The notes: generated by a model not told the origin, from the letters alone. Positions 7,606 to 16,558 are shown, counted from the first letter of the stretch. The stretch is 64,000 bases of DNA from Mitsuaria sp. WAJ17 (GCF_014174515.1 NZ_JACJUG010000001.1:290697-354696); one strand, 5' to 3'. Made by a program: numbers and translations.

Positions 7606-9168
7606 TCAGCACTGCATGAAATCGGGGCTGGCCAGCAGCAGGGCGGCCTGGGCGCTCGGGGACTCTCCCTGCAGCGCCGCGCGGGTCTGCGGCTGCAGGC
7701 TGGGGCCCAGGGTGGCGAGCAGGGACTGTGGGCGGGTGTCCGCACCCCAGCGGCGGCCCAGGCGGCCCTCGGCCAGGCCGCTGGCGAACTGCACGCGCTG
7801 GGTCAGGGTCTCGGGGCCGCGCCAGGCGGCGGCGGTGGGTTTGTAGCCGTCGGGCGTCTGCCAGCCATAGAGCGGCTGGCCGGCCTGGGCCAGCAGGGGC
7901 AGGAGCAGCGCGGGCTCGTCCACCTGGGCGTTCACGGCGCGCAGGGCGGACAGCAGGTAGCGGTAGGGCGTCTTGAACTGGGCCTGCCACTGCACGGGGC
8001 TCCAGAACTCGGGGGCCTGGATCAGGGCCTCGGTCCACTGGCGCAGATCGCCGTCGCTGCGCAGGAAGACCTGGGCGAGGCGGTCAACCAGGGCGGCCGG
8101 AGGCTCGTCGGCTACGAAGCACTGGGCCAGCTTGCGGCTCAGGTGGCGGGCGGTGGACGGGTGGCGGGCGAGGATGTCCAGCGCCTGTTCGCCCTCGGCC
8201 TGACCCTCGCGCGGGCTGCTGGCGCGGATGCGCCGTCCCAGCCACAGCTTCTCGCCGTGGTCGTGGCGGCGGGGGTCGAAGGCAAAGAGGTCGCGGCTGC
8301 GGCCCAGGCCGCGGGGGTCCAGGGTCCAGCCGGTGAGCATGCGCGCCAGCTCGGTGACATCGGCCTGGGTGTAGCCGCCGTCCACGCCCAGGGTGTGCAG
8401 CTCCATCAGCTCGCGGGCGTAGTTCTCGTTGAGGCCCTGGCTGCGGGCATTGGCGCGGCGGGGCTGGAAGCCGGGGGCGACGCTGAGGTGGTTGTCCAGA
8501 TAGATGAGCATGGCCGGGTGCCTGGTCGTGGCCCCGAGCATGTCGCGGAAACGGCCGAGGACGTGCGGGCGTATGGCCTCGCGCTCGTAGGCGCCGGCGT
8601 AGACGCTCACCGCGTTCTTGCCGGCATAGACGTTGAAATGGTTGAACCAGAACTCGACCAGGCGTTCCTGCAGCTGGGCCGGGCTCTCCAGGGCTCGCCA
8701 CAGGCGCTGGGACTGGGCCTCCAGCAGCACCGGGCGGACGAGCTCGCGACGGGCACCGGTGGCCGGCTCGGCAGAGCCCGGGGCCGCCGCCTTGGCTTCA
8801 CGCTGGGCCTGCTGCGCCCGCCGGAAGCGCTCGCCCAGCTCGCCCTGGCTTTCCTGCCAGGTGGCCAGGCCGGCCAGGCGCTGCTCCAGCGCGGGCGGCA
8901 GGGCCTGGGGTTGCAGCTGGGCCTGGAGGAAGCCCTCCAGCCAGCGCGCCGCGCCTAGGCGCTGGAGGTCCTGCACGTCCTGCGGGCGGGGGCCGTAGGC
9001 CAGGCGCTTGAGGGCGTGGTGGGCGCGCTCTTCATCGCTGAGCGGCGCCTGGCGGGCGGGGGGCGCGGCCTCGGCCTGGCCGGGGCCGGGCAGGGCCGCC
9101 ATCAAGGGCAAGGCGCCGCTGCCCAGCAGCAGGTGGCGCCGACGTGGATCCGGCAGGCACGATTTCAT
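7606..9168 (-). CDS. DUF1800 protein, Tat-exported
   Basis: A 520-residue protein, partner of the DUF1501 gene directly downstream. The chosen ATG at 9168 places an RRRHLLLGSGALPLMAALPG twin-arginine-like leader at the N-terminus. An earlier in-frame ATG at 9237 would bury it behind 23 extra residues. DUF1800 features are visible: HHALKRLAYGP early, FWFNHFNVYAGK, NENYARELMELHTLGVDGGY, VTELARMLTGWT, and a C-terminal LASPDFMQC. No enzymatic activity is firmly known for the family. No clear Shine-Dalgarno sequence is visible at 9168. Confidence 0.9.
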   Translation of the reverse strand: MKSCLPDPRRRHLLLGSGALPLMAALPGPGQAEAAPPARQAPLSDEERAHHALKRLAYGPRPQDVQDLQRLGAARWLEGFLQAQLQPQALPPALEQRLAGLATWQESQGELGERFRRAQQAQREAKAAAPGSAEPATGARRELVRPVLLEAQSQRLWRALESPAQLQERLVEFWFNHFNVYAGKNAVSVYAGAYEREAIRPHVLGRFRDMLGATTRHPAMLIYLDNHLSVAPGFQPRRANARSQGLNENYARELMELHTLGVDGGYTQADVTELARMLTGWTLDPRGLGRSRDLFAFDPRRHDHGEKLWLGRRIRASSPREGQAEGEQALDILARHPSTARHLSRKLAQCFVADEPPAALVDRLAQVFLRSDGDLRQWTEALIQAPEFWSPVQWQAQFKTPYRYLLSALRAVNAQVDEPALLLPLLAQAGQPLYGWQTPDGYKPTAAAWRGPETLTQRVQFASGLAEGRLGRRWGADTRPQSLLATLGPSLQPQTRAALQGESPSAQAALLLASPDFMQC

Positions 9169-9277
9169 GGGTGGAGCCACAAAGAGTGGAAGCTGACCAT
9201 ACGGGTTCTCATCATGGGCCTGTGGTGTTCGCGGCATTTGTCGCGCCGGTAAAGCTCTGTGCCGGAAGGGGGCGGCC

Positions 9278-9283
9278 TATAAT
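9278..9283 (+). promoter_or_regulatory. TATAAT -10 box for cytochrome c gene
   Basis: A perfect TATAAT lies 69 bases upstream of the cytochrome ATG. No good -35 hexamer is seen at the usual spacing. Assignment rests on the -10 match and position only. Confidence 0.4.
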
Positions 9284-9351
9284 CCCGCGGCTTTGCGCCC
9301 GATACAGCTTTCCCAAGCATTTTCCAAATTGCCGACGTCAACGAGGATTTC

Positions 9352-9903
9352 ATGAGCGGACACCAGGATCAAGACCATGGCCACGGCGCCCACGATAGCC
9401 ACGAGGGCCCGATCAAGACCCCCAAGCAGCTGGCCTGGGCCGTGTTCTTCGCCTTCGTCGTGCCCATCTTCGTGATCGTGCTGCTGGCCAACTACGTCTC
9501 GACCGACGCCAAGCCGGCTGCCGGCAGCGTCGGCCTGGAAGAGCAGGCCATCGCGGCCCGCATCCAGCCCGTGGGCAGCATCGAGCTCAAGGACGCCTCC
9601 AGCGCCGGCGCGCTGAAGACGGGTGAGCAGGTCTACCAGGCCCAGTGCGCCGCCTGCCACGGCACCGGCGCCATGGGCGCGCCCAAGCTCGGCGATGCTG
9701 CTGCCTGGGCGCCCCGCATCAAGACCGGCTTCGAAGCTCTGCTGAACTCGGCCCTCAAGGGCAAGAACGCCATGAGCCCGCAGGGCGGCGGTGAGCACAG
9801 CGATGTCGAGATCGCCCGTGCGGTGGTCTACATGGCCAACAACGGCGGCGCCAAGTTCGAGGAGCCCAAGGCCCCGGTTGCTGCCGCCTCGGCCGCGAAC
9901 TGA
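9352..9903 (+). CDS. Membrane-anchored class I cytochrome c (c5-like)
   Basis: A 183-residue protein with a His/Asp-rich N-terminus (about residues 1-20) and one uncleaved membrane segment (LAWAVFFAFVVPIFVIVLLA, about 26-45). A periplasmic cytochrome c domain follows, with haem site CAACH near residue 100 and a distal Met in NAMSP. The MGAPKLGD and VYMANN segments match the cytochrome c5 subfamily common in betaproteobacteria. It probably shuttles electrons toward terminal oxidases. GAGG lies upstream of the ATG. It is a single-gene unit closed by a strong terminator. The partner complex cannot be deduced from its neighbours. Confidence 0.9.
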   Translation: MSGHQDQDHGHGAHDSHEGPIKTPKQLAWAVFFAFVVPIFVIVLLANYVSTDAKPAAGSVGLEEQAIAARIQPVGSIELKDASSAGALKTGEQVYQAQCAACHGTGAMGAPKLGDAAAWAPRIKTGFEALLNSALKGKNAMSPQGGGEHSDVEIARAVVYMANNGGAKFEEPKAPVAAASAAN

Positions 9904-9921
9904 AGCCCCGCTTCCTGCATG

Positions 9922-9953
9922 AAGCCGCCCGTCGCAAGACCGGCGGCTTTTTT
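9922..9953 (+). terminator. Rho-independent terminator of cytochrome c gene
   Basis: AAGCCGCC (9922-9929) pairs with GGCGGCTT (9942-9949) around a 12-base loop and runs into six Ts. The T-run touches the stop codon of the convergent gene. Confidence 0.88.
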
Positions 9954-10750
9954 CATGGGCTCACGGCTGGGTCCATGCGATAGGCAGGCAGATCCCGCCA
10001 CTGCGCCATCAGCTCCCACCATCGCTGCACCTGCTGGCGCTGCGCCTCCGGCAGCTGGCGAATGGTCATGACGAAGAAGTCGCTGACCAGCAGGGGCGGC
10101 TCCAGTTGGGTCAGATTGCTGAACTCCTGGCGGGCCAGCAGGGTGCTGGCCTCCTCGTGCACCAGGACGGCCAGGTCCAGGCGGCCCAGCTGCAGCATGC
10201 GCAGGACATGCAGCGGCTGGTTGGGCCCCTGCGTCGGCTCCAGGCCCAGGCGGCGGACGGCTTCGGTCGCCGCTCGGAATCCCGCCCGCGCGCCAACACG
10301 CACGGGGCTCGCATGGGGCATCTCCAGGCGCTGGCCGTCCCAGTGGACGACGGCGTCTTGCCGCTTGATCAGCACGATGGCGGTCCGGGCGACACGCAGC
10401 TGCGGATCGCCACTGGGGTTGCCCGGGAAATCGAACTCTTGCAGATTCGACGCAACGGCCGCGCCGACGCCGGCCTCCACCTTGCCCAAGCGCATCTGCT
10501 CGAAGCAGCGGCGGGCCGGCCAGCGCAGCAGCTCCACCTGCATGCCGAGCTGGCGGCCTGCATCCACCATGAGGCGTTCGATGATGCCGGGGCGGCTGGC
10601 GTCGCCGCTGAGAAAGGGCGGCACGGGCACGTCACCCACGCAGACCTGAAGCGCTGCGGCCGGCGGTGCGCTCAAGAGGCTGGCCAGCCCCAGGGTCACC
10701 CAGTGCCAGCGACATCCCGATCTCGTCTGGTAGCCAGGTAAGGCGGCCAT
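9953..10750 (-). CDS. Periplasmic solute-binding protein, family 3-like
   Basis: From ATG 10750 the product is 265 residues with a signal peptide (WHWVTLGLASLLSAPPAAA). The mature part has family 3 binding-protein character: VCVGDVPVPPF, GIIERLMVDAGRQLGMQVEL, RRCFEQMRLGKVEAGVGA. A longer frame starts at 10804, but its first 18 residues would displace the signal peptide. No permease or ATPase genes adjoin it, so it may be an orphan sensor or binding protein. It belongs to the same broad family as the tandem pair at 42538-44220, though more diverged. The ligand is unknown. Confidence 0.75.
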   Translation of the reverse strand: MAALPGYQTRSGCRWHWVTLGLASLLSAPPAAALQVCVGDVPVPPFLSGDASRPGIIERLMVDAGRQLGMQVELLRWPARRCFEQMRLGKVEAGVGAAVASNLQEFDFPGNPSGDPQLRVARTAIVLIKRQDAVVHWDGQRLEMPHASPVRVGARAGFRAATEAVRRLGLEPTQGPNQPLHVLRMLQLGRLDLAVLVHEEASTLLARQEFSNLTQLEPPLLVSDFFVMTIRQLPEAQRQQVQRWWELMAQWRDLPAYRMDPAVSP

Positions 10751-10804
10751 CGCTGGTGAGGCAAGTGTTGGTGCAGCGAGTCTAGCGCGCCAACGGCACG
10801 GCAC

Positions 10805-11353
10805 TCAGGGCTGTGGATGGCGCACGACGTGGTGTTGTCGGCACAGTGCCTCGATGGTCGCGCTCGCAGGCACCCATGCCGACTGCTCCACCGCTTCGGC
10901 GGCCAGGCCCATGTCCATGCTGTGCACCAGGCCCAGTACCGGCGTCTCGAGGCCGGGCAGGCGGGCGCTCAGCAGCAGGCGGTCGTGTTCGTCCAGCCAG
11001 CAGTCCAGCAGGGTGGCCTGCGGTCCGGTGTGGCTGAAGATGCGGGGCGAGCCCCCCGGCCCCAGCCCCTGCAGGCGCCAGACATGCGGCGCGACCTCTA
11101 GGGTGACGTAGACCCGCTGCGGCCCGTTCTGGAAGAACCAGGCCCCGTGCTCGTCGGGCAGGTAGTTGCGGTGGATGAACTCGCGCAGCTTGTCATGGAT
11201 GATGCGGCTGCCCTTGACCTGGGGGAAGGGACCGGCGGCCTGGACGCGCTCGTCGCGCATGTACCAGTCGCCGCGGGCGTCCAGGGCCAGCCAGTCGTAG
11301 CAGTGGGGCACATTGGGCCACTTCTTCAGGGCCGCCTTGACGATGTCATCCAT
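10805..11353 (-). CDS. Conserved Burkholderiales protein of DUF2944/DUF2946 type
   Basis: 182 residues beginning MDDIVKAALKKWPNVPHCYD. Conserved aromatic/Gly motifs follow (WLALDARGDWYMRDE, AWFFQNGPQRVYVTLE, LGLVHSMDMGLAAEAVE). I recognise it as a beta-proteobacterial protein of unknown function; the exact DUF number is from memory and uncertain. It has no signal peptide or membrane segment, so it is probably cytoplasmic. The in-frame extension upstream to 11572 overlaps the neighbouring permease gene and is rejected as the start. Confidence 0.75.
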   Translation of the reverse strand: MDDIVKAALKKWPNVPHCYDWLALDARGDWYMRDERVQAAGPFPQVKGSRIIHDKLREFIHRNYLPDEHGAWFFQNGPQRVYVTLEVAPHVWRLQGLGPGGSPRIFSHTGPQATLLDCWLDEHDRLLLSARLPGLETPVLGLVHSMDMGLAAEAVEQSAWVPASATIEALCRQHHVVRHPQP

Positions 11354-11402
11354 GGCAGCAGTGTAGGACTCCCGCCCGCGGCCGGCGGTGATGCTCCCTT
11401 CT

Positions 11403-12164
11403 TCAGAGGTGCCCCAGCACGCCCAGGCGCCGGGCGCGAGCCAGGCAGGCGTGGAAGCACAGCAGGCCCAGGGCCAGCCAGGCGCCGCTGTTGAGCGCCA
11501 CCCAGGGCCAGACGTCGGCGGACAGCGCGGTGCTGGTGCTCGCGGCCCGGGCCGCCGCCGCAGCCAGGGCATAGGGCAGCCAGGCCAACTCGGAGACCGG
11601 ATAGGCCGGCAGGGATACGAGGGCGATCACCATGGGGTAGGCGGCCACCATCAGCAGCTCGCCACGCTTGACCAGCAGGCTCAGGCCCCCGATGGCATAG
11701 CCGATCCCGGCCAGCGAGGGGCAGCCCAGCACGGCCAGGCCCAGCAGCGCGGGTGAGACCTGCACGCGCCCGTCCGTGAGCACGCCGATGAGCACCAGCG
11801 TCAGCACCAGCAAGACCAGGCCCAGGGCCAGGCCCAGCACCAGGCGAAGGCCCAGCAGGCCTGCGAGGCTCAGCGGCGCCAGGTTCAGCTGCTCCAGGGT
11901 GCGCTGGCGTGCCTCCTCGACGATCTCCTTGGAGGCCGCATGGGCCGCGCCGCTGGCGAACAGCCACAGCGCGAAGCCGGCGATCAGGCCGTCCGCGCGG
12001 CCCGAGGCCAGGTTCTGCCCACTGGCCTTGAGCACCGCATAGACCAGACCGCCGAAGAGGCTGAGCACAAAGCCCAGGCCCAGCACGGTCTCGGCCCAGT
12101 AGCGCCGGGCCAGCCACAGCTCGCGCCGGGCCTCGTTGAGGGCATGTCTCCACAGGCGTGTCAT
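11403..12164 (-). CDS. ABC exporter permease
   Basis: 253 residues with about six hydrophobic helices (for example VLGLGFVLSLFGGLVYAVL, LAGLLGLRLVLGLALGLVLL, GLAVLGCPSLAGIGYAIGGL). Its start overlaps the stop of the upstream ATPase gene by 4 bases (ATGA), showing translational coupling. The layout is that of an ABC-2-type exporter: one permease and one ATPase, with no binding protein. The substrate is unknown. The motif EARQRTLEQLNLAPLS resembles the cytosolic coupling loop of such permeases. Confidence 0.82.
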   Translation of the reverse strand: MTRLWRHALNEARRELWLARRYWAETVLGLGFVLSLFGGLVYAVLKASGQNLASGRADGLIAGFALWLFASGAAHAASKEIVEEARQRTLEQLNLAPLSLAGLLGLRLVLGLALGLVLLVLTLVLIGVLTDGRVQVSPALLGLAVLGCPSLAGIGYAIGGLSLLVKRGELLMVAAYPMVIALVSLPAYPVSELAWLPYALAAAAARAASTSTALSADVWPWVALNSGAWLALGLLCFHACLARARRLGVLGHL

Positions 12165-13150
12165 GGCCGGGCCTCCGTGGCCACGGTGCTTTCGCGGCCC
12201 TGTTCCAGGTATTCGAGGTAGTGCTCGCGCAGGTCGATGCGGCGCAGCTGCAGCTGTTCGCTGGCGGCCAGCCAGTCGGACCACAGCGCTGCCAGGCGCA
12301 TGACTTCGGACGGATTCTTCAAGGGCAGAGCCCAGTCCTCGTCCTGGCGCTCCCAGCGGCGCCCGGCCAGCCAGTCGGGCAGGGCGGGGCAGGGCGCCGG
12401 GTGGCGGACCTGCAGGCGGTAGGGATGGGGCAGATGGGTGAAGGTCTCGCGCGGGCCGTCAAAGCGCTTGCGGCCCTGGTGGATGCAGACGATGCGCGGG
12501 CACAGGCGCTCGATGAAGTGCAGGTCATGCGAGCTGATCAGGAAGGTCTGGCCGTCGCGCGTGCCCTGGCGCACCAGCGCCTGCAGGCGCTCCACGCCTT
12601 CGAGGTCCAGGCCCAGGGTGGGCTCGTCCAGCAGGGCCAGAGCGGGCCGGTGGATCAGCGCGCCGATCAGCGCAGCCCGCAGCTTGTTGCCAGTCGAGAG
12701 CTGGCGGATGGGGGCGCGCACATCGTCCAGGCCCAGGGCCTCGGCCATGCGGCGGAAGTGACCGGGGTCGAAGCGGGTCTCGCGCAGCTCGCAGAAGTAG
12801 CGCGCGTTCTCCAGGGTGCTGAGCCGTTCGTAGGCGGCACCCCGGCCTTCCAGCAGCACGCCGATCTCGCGCAGATGCGGGCCGCCCTGGCCCGCCGGCA
12901 GCGCAGGGCCGCCGCGCCAGCGCAGGGTGCCCTGGTCGGCGCCGCACAGCCCGGTCAGCAGCTTGACCAGGGTGGTCTTGCCCGAGCCGTTGGGGCCCAG
13001 CAGGCCCAGCACCTCGCCGGGTTGCAGGTGCAGCTCGAAGTCCTCCAGGGCCTGCACGGTGCCACCGCTGCGCCGATATCGCTTGCTGGCCTGCGCCAGC
13101 TGCAGCAGGGGCGTGGCACTGCCGTCCTGTGGGATCGCCGTCCGGCTCAT
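12161..13150 (-). CDS. ABC exporter ATP-binding protein
   Basis: A 329-residue nucleotide-binding subunit. Walker A is GPNGSGKTT, Walker B LALLDEPTLGLD and the switch His ISSHD. The signature is LSTGNKLRA, a divergent form of LSGGQ typical of ABC-2 exporters. About 90 C-terminal residues beyond the ATPase core form an extra domain. AAGGAGA lies 6 bases before the ATG. It is coupled to the permease downstream by a 4-base overlap. Cytoplasmic; energises export of an unknown substrate. Confidence 0.9.
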   Translation of the reverse strand: MSRTAIPQDGSATPLLQLAQASKRYRRSGGTVQALEDFELHLQPGEVLGLLGPNGSGKTTLVKLLTGLCGADQGTLRWRGGPALPAGQGGPHLREIGVLLEGRGAAYERLSTLENARYFCELRETRFDPGHFRRMAEALGLDDVRAPIRQLSTGNKLRAALIGALIHRPALALLDEPTLGLDLEGVERLQALVRQGTRDGQTFLISSHDLHFIERLCPRIVCIHQGRKRFDGPRETFTHLPHPYRLQVRHPAPCPALPDWLAGRRWERQDEDWALPLKNPSEVMRLAALWSDWLAASEQLQLRRIDLREHYLEYLEQGRESTVATEARP

Positions 13151-13290
13151 GTCTGCTCTCCTTGCTCCAAGGCGGGGCCATGCTAGCCGCGCCAGGTGAT
13201 GGGCGCATGCGCAAGCGGGTGGATGGTGGCCGTCGCGGCATGAACGGCCGATCCGGCCGTCGGACGGGCGGCAGGCCTGGGCGCCTGCCC

Positions 13291-14304
13291 TCAGGCCAGG
13301 CGCTGGCCCAGCCAGTGGCAGACCAGCTCCGGCATGGCCAGCACATGGCCCGGGAAGCGCCCGCCGGGGAAGCCGACGTGGCCGCCGTGCGCAGGCTGCC
13401 AGAGCGTCACGAAGGGGCCGGCGTCTTGCACGGCGGGCAGGGAGGCCGCCGGCACGAAGGGGTCGTTGCGCGCGTTGAGCACCAGGGCTGGCAGCCGGAT
13501 GCGCGGCAGCTGGGGCTTGGCCGAGGCGCGGGCCCAGTAGTCCTCGGTGTTGCGGAAGCCGTGCAGCGGGGCGGTGAAGAGGTTGTCGAACTCGTAGAGG
13601 TCTCGCACCTCGCGCAGGGCCTGGCCATTGAACAGGCCGGGATGCTGCTGCAGCTTGCGCAGGGCCTTGGGCACCATGGTGCGCAGGAACATGCGCGTGT
13701 AGACCTGCCTGTTGAAGCCGCTGCCGATGGCGCGGCCCGACGCGGCCAGGTCGATGGGCGAGCAGATGGCGGCCACGGCGCTGGCGCTGTGGCGCGCGGT
13801 GTCGCCGGCTTCCTGCGCCCAGCGCAGCAGGGCATTGCCCCCCAGGGACACGCCTGCGGCGATGAGCGGCCCGCGGTGCTGGCGGCGCACCTGTTCCAGC
13901 ATCCAGCCGATCTCGGTGTAGTCACCCGAGTGGTAGGCCCGCGGCGCCAGGTTCAGCTCGCCAGAGCAGCCCCGGAAATGCGGGATCACGCAAAGCCAGC
14001 CGCGGCGCCGGGCGGCGTCGGCGAAAGCCTGGGCGTAGTGGCTCTGCGAGCTGCCCTCCAGGCCGTGGAAGAGCACCAGCATGGGCACGTCGCCCCGGGG
14101 GGGGGCCGGCGCCTCGGCACGCGGAGGCCGGCTGGGCGGGGGCGGCTCAAGCAGGAAATCGGCGTCGATGAAATCGCCGTCGGGCGTGGTCCAGCGCTGA
14201 CGCTGGAAGGCCAGGGGCTTGCCGAAATGCCGGCGCGAGAACAGGGCCGGCCAGATGGTCTGGACCTGTCCGCCGGGCTGCCACCAGGGAGCGCGGAAAT
14301 CCAT
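13291..14304 (-). CDS. YheT-family alpha/beta hydrolase
   Basis: 337 residues of the YheT (UPF0017) hydrolase group. It has an oxyanion LFHGLEGSSQSHY region, nucleophile Ser in GVSLGGNALLRW, Asp in LNARNDPFVP and the catalytic His in HGGHVGF near the C-terminus. The N-terminal motif WWQPGGQVQTIWPALF is characteristic. Its start shares a base with the stop of the preceding SnoaL-like gene (TGATG), so translation is probably coupled within the ilvE operon. The natural substrate of the family is not settled; carboxylesterase activity is likely. Confidence 0.88.
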   Translation of the reverse strand: MDFRAPWWQPGGQVQTIWPALFSRRHFGKPLAFQRQRWTTPDGDFIDADFLLEPPPPSRPPRAEAPAPPRGDVPMLVLFHGLEGSSQSHYAQAFADAARRRGWLCVIPHFRGCSGELNLAPRAYHSGDYTEIGWMLEQVRRQHRGPLIAAGVSLGGNALLRWAQEAGDTARHSASAVAAICSPIDLAASGRAIGSGFNRQVYTRMFLRTMVPKALRKLQQHPGLFNGQALREVRDLYEFDNLFTAPLHGFRNTEDYWARASAKPQLPRIRLPALVLNARNDPFVPAASLPAVQDAGPFVTLWQPAHGGHVGFPGGRFPGHVLAMPELVCHWLGQRLA

Positions 14305-14753
14305 CAGTGCAGGATGGTCGGCTCCTGCACGACTTCCTGGATGTCGTGGCCGGTGCCTGGGCTGGCGTGGTGCAGCACCATGCGCCAGCCTTGCGAGGTC
14401 TTGAGGTAGACGTTGGTGGCGATCACCCAGGCGCTCTGCACGCCGTCGGCCCCTTCCACCTGCACGCGCTCCAGCACCTGGTGGATGGCGGTGTCACCGG
14501 TGTGCAGGCGCCGCACGCGCTCGGGCGTGACGGCGATGGGCCCCTGCTGGAACACCGTCTCGAAGGCTGCGCGGATGGCCACGAGGCCGACCACGCGCGG
14601 GCCGCCGGGGTGGACGCAGGAGACTTCGTCTTCGTCTGCCCAGATGTCCATCAGCCGGTCCAGCTCACCATGCTGCAGGGCCTCGTAGAACTGCTGCTCG
14701 ATGTCCTCGGGGGAGGCCATCAGCGCGGCCGTCTGCGCCTTGGGGCGGTGCAT
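14304..14753 (-). CDS. SnoaL/NTF2-like protein
   Basis: 149 residues with the NTF2-like cone fold pattern: IEQQFYEALQHGELDRLMDIW, EVSCVHPGGPRVVGLVAIRAAFE, and a C-terminal strand GWRMVLHHASPG. The family includes ketosteroid-isomerase-like and DUF4440 proteins; no activity can be assigned here. An AAGG-type ribosome site precedes ATG 14753. It lies between the zinc-finger gene (10 bases away) and the YheT-like hydrolase (overlap), so it belongs to the ilvE operon. Confidence 0.82.
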   Translation of the reverse strand: MHRPKAQTAALMASPEDIEQQFYEALQHGELDRLMDIWADEDEVSCVHPGGPRVVGLVAIRAAFETVFQQGPIAVTPERVRRLHTGDTAIHQVLERVQVEGADGVQSAWVIATNVYLKTSQGWRMVLHHASPGTGHDIQEVVQEPTILH

Positions 14754-14763
14754 CGCGCGGCCT

Positions 14764-14970
14764 TCAGTGCGCGGCGTGCAGGTGCTCGCCGTCCTTGAGG
14801 CGATAGACGGTGCCGCAATAGGGGCACTTGCCGCCCTCGTCATGCGTGACGTCGATGAAGACGCGGGGGTGGTTGCTCCACAAGGGCATCTTGGGGTTGG
14901 GGCAGGCAACCACGCCGGGGCCCTGCACGTCCTTGGCCAGGACTTCGACGATGGATTTGGCTTCGCTCAT
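14764..14970 (-). CDS. CHCC-type zinc-finger protein
   Basis: A 68-residue protein with VVACPNPK followed by HPRVFIDV and GKCPYCGTVYRL. These are the residues of the small zf-CHCC family, related to the NDUFS6/13 kDa complex I subunit. It probably binds one zinc ion. It is encoded 41 bases after ilvE on the same strand, a frequent arrangement in Burkholderiales. The chosen ATG excludes an upstream extension that would overlap ilvE. Its role beyond metal binding is unknown. Confidence 0.85.
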   Translation of the reverse strand: MSEAKSIVEVLAKDVQGPGVVACPNPKMPLWSNHPRVFIDVTHDEGGKCPYCGTVYRLKDGEHLHAAH

Positions 14971-15011
14971 GGGGACTTCTCTTCTTGTGTGTGATGCGAT
15001 GGGGCCCGGCC

Positions 15012-15935
15012 TCAGACCAGGCTCAGCCAATGCGCGTACTTGGGGTTGCGGCCGCTGACGATGTCGAAGAAGGCCGACTGGATCTTCTCGGTGATGGGCC
15101 CGCGCGAGCCAGCGCCCAGCTCGATGCGGTCCAGCTCGCGGATGGGCGTCACCTCGGCGGCGGTACCGGTGAAGAAGGCCTCGTCGCAGATGTAGACCTC
15201 GTCGCGGGTGATGCGCTTCTCCACCAGCTTCAGGCCCAGGTCCTGGCAGATGTGAAAGATGGTGTTGCGGGTGATGCCGTTGAGTGCGCCCGCGGAGAGG
15301 TCGGGCGTGTAGACCACGCCGTTCTTGACCACGAAGAGGTTCTCGCCCGCGCCCTCTGAGACGAAGCCCGAGGCGTCCAGCAGCAGGGCCTCGTCGTAGC
15401 CGTCGTCCGTGGCTTCCATATTGGCCAGGATGCTGTTGGTGTAGTTGGACACCGTCTTGGCCTGCGTCATCGTGATGTTGACGTGGTGGCGGGTGTAGGA
15501 GCTGGTCTTGACGCGGATGCCGCGCCTGAGCCCCTCCTCGCCCAGGTAGGCACCCCAGGCCCAGGCGGCGACCATCAGGTGGATCCTGTTGCCCTTGGGA
15601 CTGACGCCCAGCTTCTCGGAACCGATCCAGGTGAGTGGGCGCAGGTAGCAGCTCTCAAGCGCGTTCTCACGCACCACGGCCTTCTGGGCCTCCTCGACCT
15701 GCTCAAGCGTGAAGGGGATCTTCATGCGCAGGATCTTGGCGCTGTTGAACAGCCGCTCGGTGTGCTCGCGCAAGCGGAAGATGGCCGTGCCCTGGGGCGT
15801 CTTGTAGGCGCGCACGCCCTCGAAGGCGCCGCAGCCGTAGTGCAGGGTGTGGCTCAGCACATGGATTTTGGCATCGCGCCAATCGACCAGCTGGCCATCC
15901 ATCCAGATCTTGCCGTCGCGATCGTCCATGGACAT
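15012..15935 (-). CDS. ilvE: Branched-chain amino acid aminotransferase
   Basis: A 307-residue class IV PLP aminotransferase, the usual length for IlvE. It catalyses the last step of Val, Leu and Ile synthesis in the cytoplasm. Visible marks are KIHVLSHTLHYGCGAFEGVRAY near the N-terminus, the PLP lysine in TQAKTVSNYTNSILA, EGAGENLFVV and GITRNTI. AAGGAG 7 bases before ATG 15935 fixes the start against a longer frame reaching 16004. It leads an operon with the CHCC zinc finger, the SnoaL-like protein and the YheT-like hydrolase. Confidence 0.96.
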   Translation of the reverse strand: MSMDDRDGKIWMDGQLVDWRDAKIHVLSHTLHYGCGAFEGVRAYKTPQGTAIFRLREHTERLFNSAKILRMKIPFTLEQVEEAQKAVVRENALESCYLRPLTWIGSEKLGVSPKGNRIHLMVAAWAWGAYLGEEGLRRGIRVKTSSYTRHHVNITMTQAKTVSNYTNSILANMEATDDGYDEALLLDASGFVSEGAGENLFVVKNGVVYTPDLSAGALNGITRNTIFHICQDLGLKLVEKRITRDEVYICDEAFFTGTAAEVTPIRELDRIELGAGSRGPITEKIQSAFFDIVSGRNPKYAHWLSLV

Positions 15936-15978
15936 GGGGGCTCCTTGCTCGGGGGGCTTGAGGGTTGACCCGGGGATT

Positions 15979-16395
15979 CTATGTCGCGCCTGCCTCGCCA
16001 TCACCGGTCGGCGTGCCCTGTTCCGGCGGCCGCTGCAGCACCCATTGCTGCAGCACGCCCTTGCTGAACTGCAGCTCGAGGCGAACGCCGCCGGCGTCCG
16101 TCCAGGCCCAGGCCTCCTCGCGGCCCTCGACCTTGGCGCCCAGGCTGCGGGTCAGCGGCAGCACCTCCATCAGCTTCATGCCCGGGTGCAGGCGCGACTG
16201 CAGCATCACGGCGCTGTCGATGCGACCCACCGGCGCGCCATTGGCCGCCTGCATCACCCGCATCAGCCGGCTGAACTGCAGCAGCAGCCAGAACACGACC
16301 ACCGTCAGGGCCAGGATCACGCCCTGCCACCCCATCAGCACCCCGCCCATGACCAGGGCCGCCAGGGCCAGGGCCGATCCAATCCATGCATTCAT
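15979..16395 (-). CDS. Small membrane protein of unknown function
   Basis: 138 residues with two adjacent hydrophobic helices (IGSALALAALVMGGVLMG and VILALTVVVFWLLLQF) and a hydrophilic C-terminal domain of about 90 residues. The motif RLMRVMQAANGAPVGRIDSA and the LHPGMKLMEVLPLTRSLG segment look conserved in my memory of Burkholderiales genomes, but I know no function. It lies 43 bases upstream of ilvE and may be co-transcribed with it. Confidence 0.65.
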   Translation of the reverse strand: MNAWIGSALALAALVMGGVLMGWQGVILALTVVVFWLLLQFSRLMRVMQAANGAPVGRIDSAVMLQSRLHPGMKLMEVLPLTRSLGAKVEGREEAWAWTDAGGVRLELQFSKGVLQQWVLQRPPEQGTPTGDGEAGAT

Positions 16396-16558
16396 GCCGC
16401 GATGCTAGCGCCTGGCGGCGGGGAGGGCGGCCGCCCAGGTTTACCTCTTCTCACAAAATGGGCGGATGCCATCCGTACGTACCCGCTAGAGTGCGCGGCA
16501 GACCTTGAGGCCGAGCCCGCCGGGGCGGCGGCGATTTGCACAAAAAGGGAGGAAAGTC

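Noticed and set aside
6547..8958. 803-residue plus-strand open frame across DUF1501 and DUF1800
   Set aside because: Low-complexity Gly/Ala/Gln sequence antisense to two recognised families.
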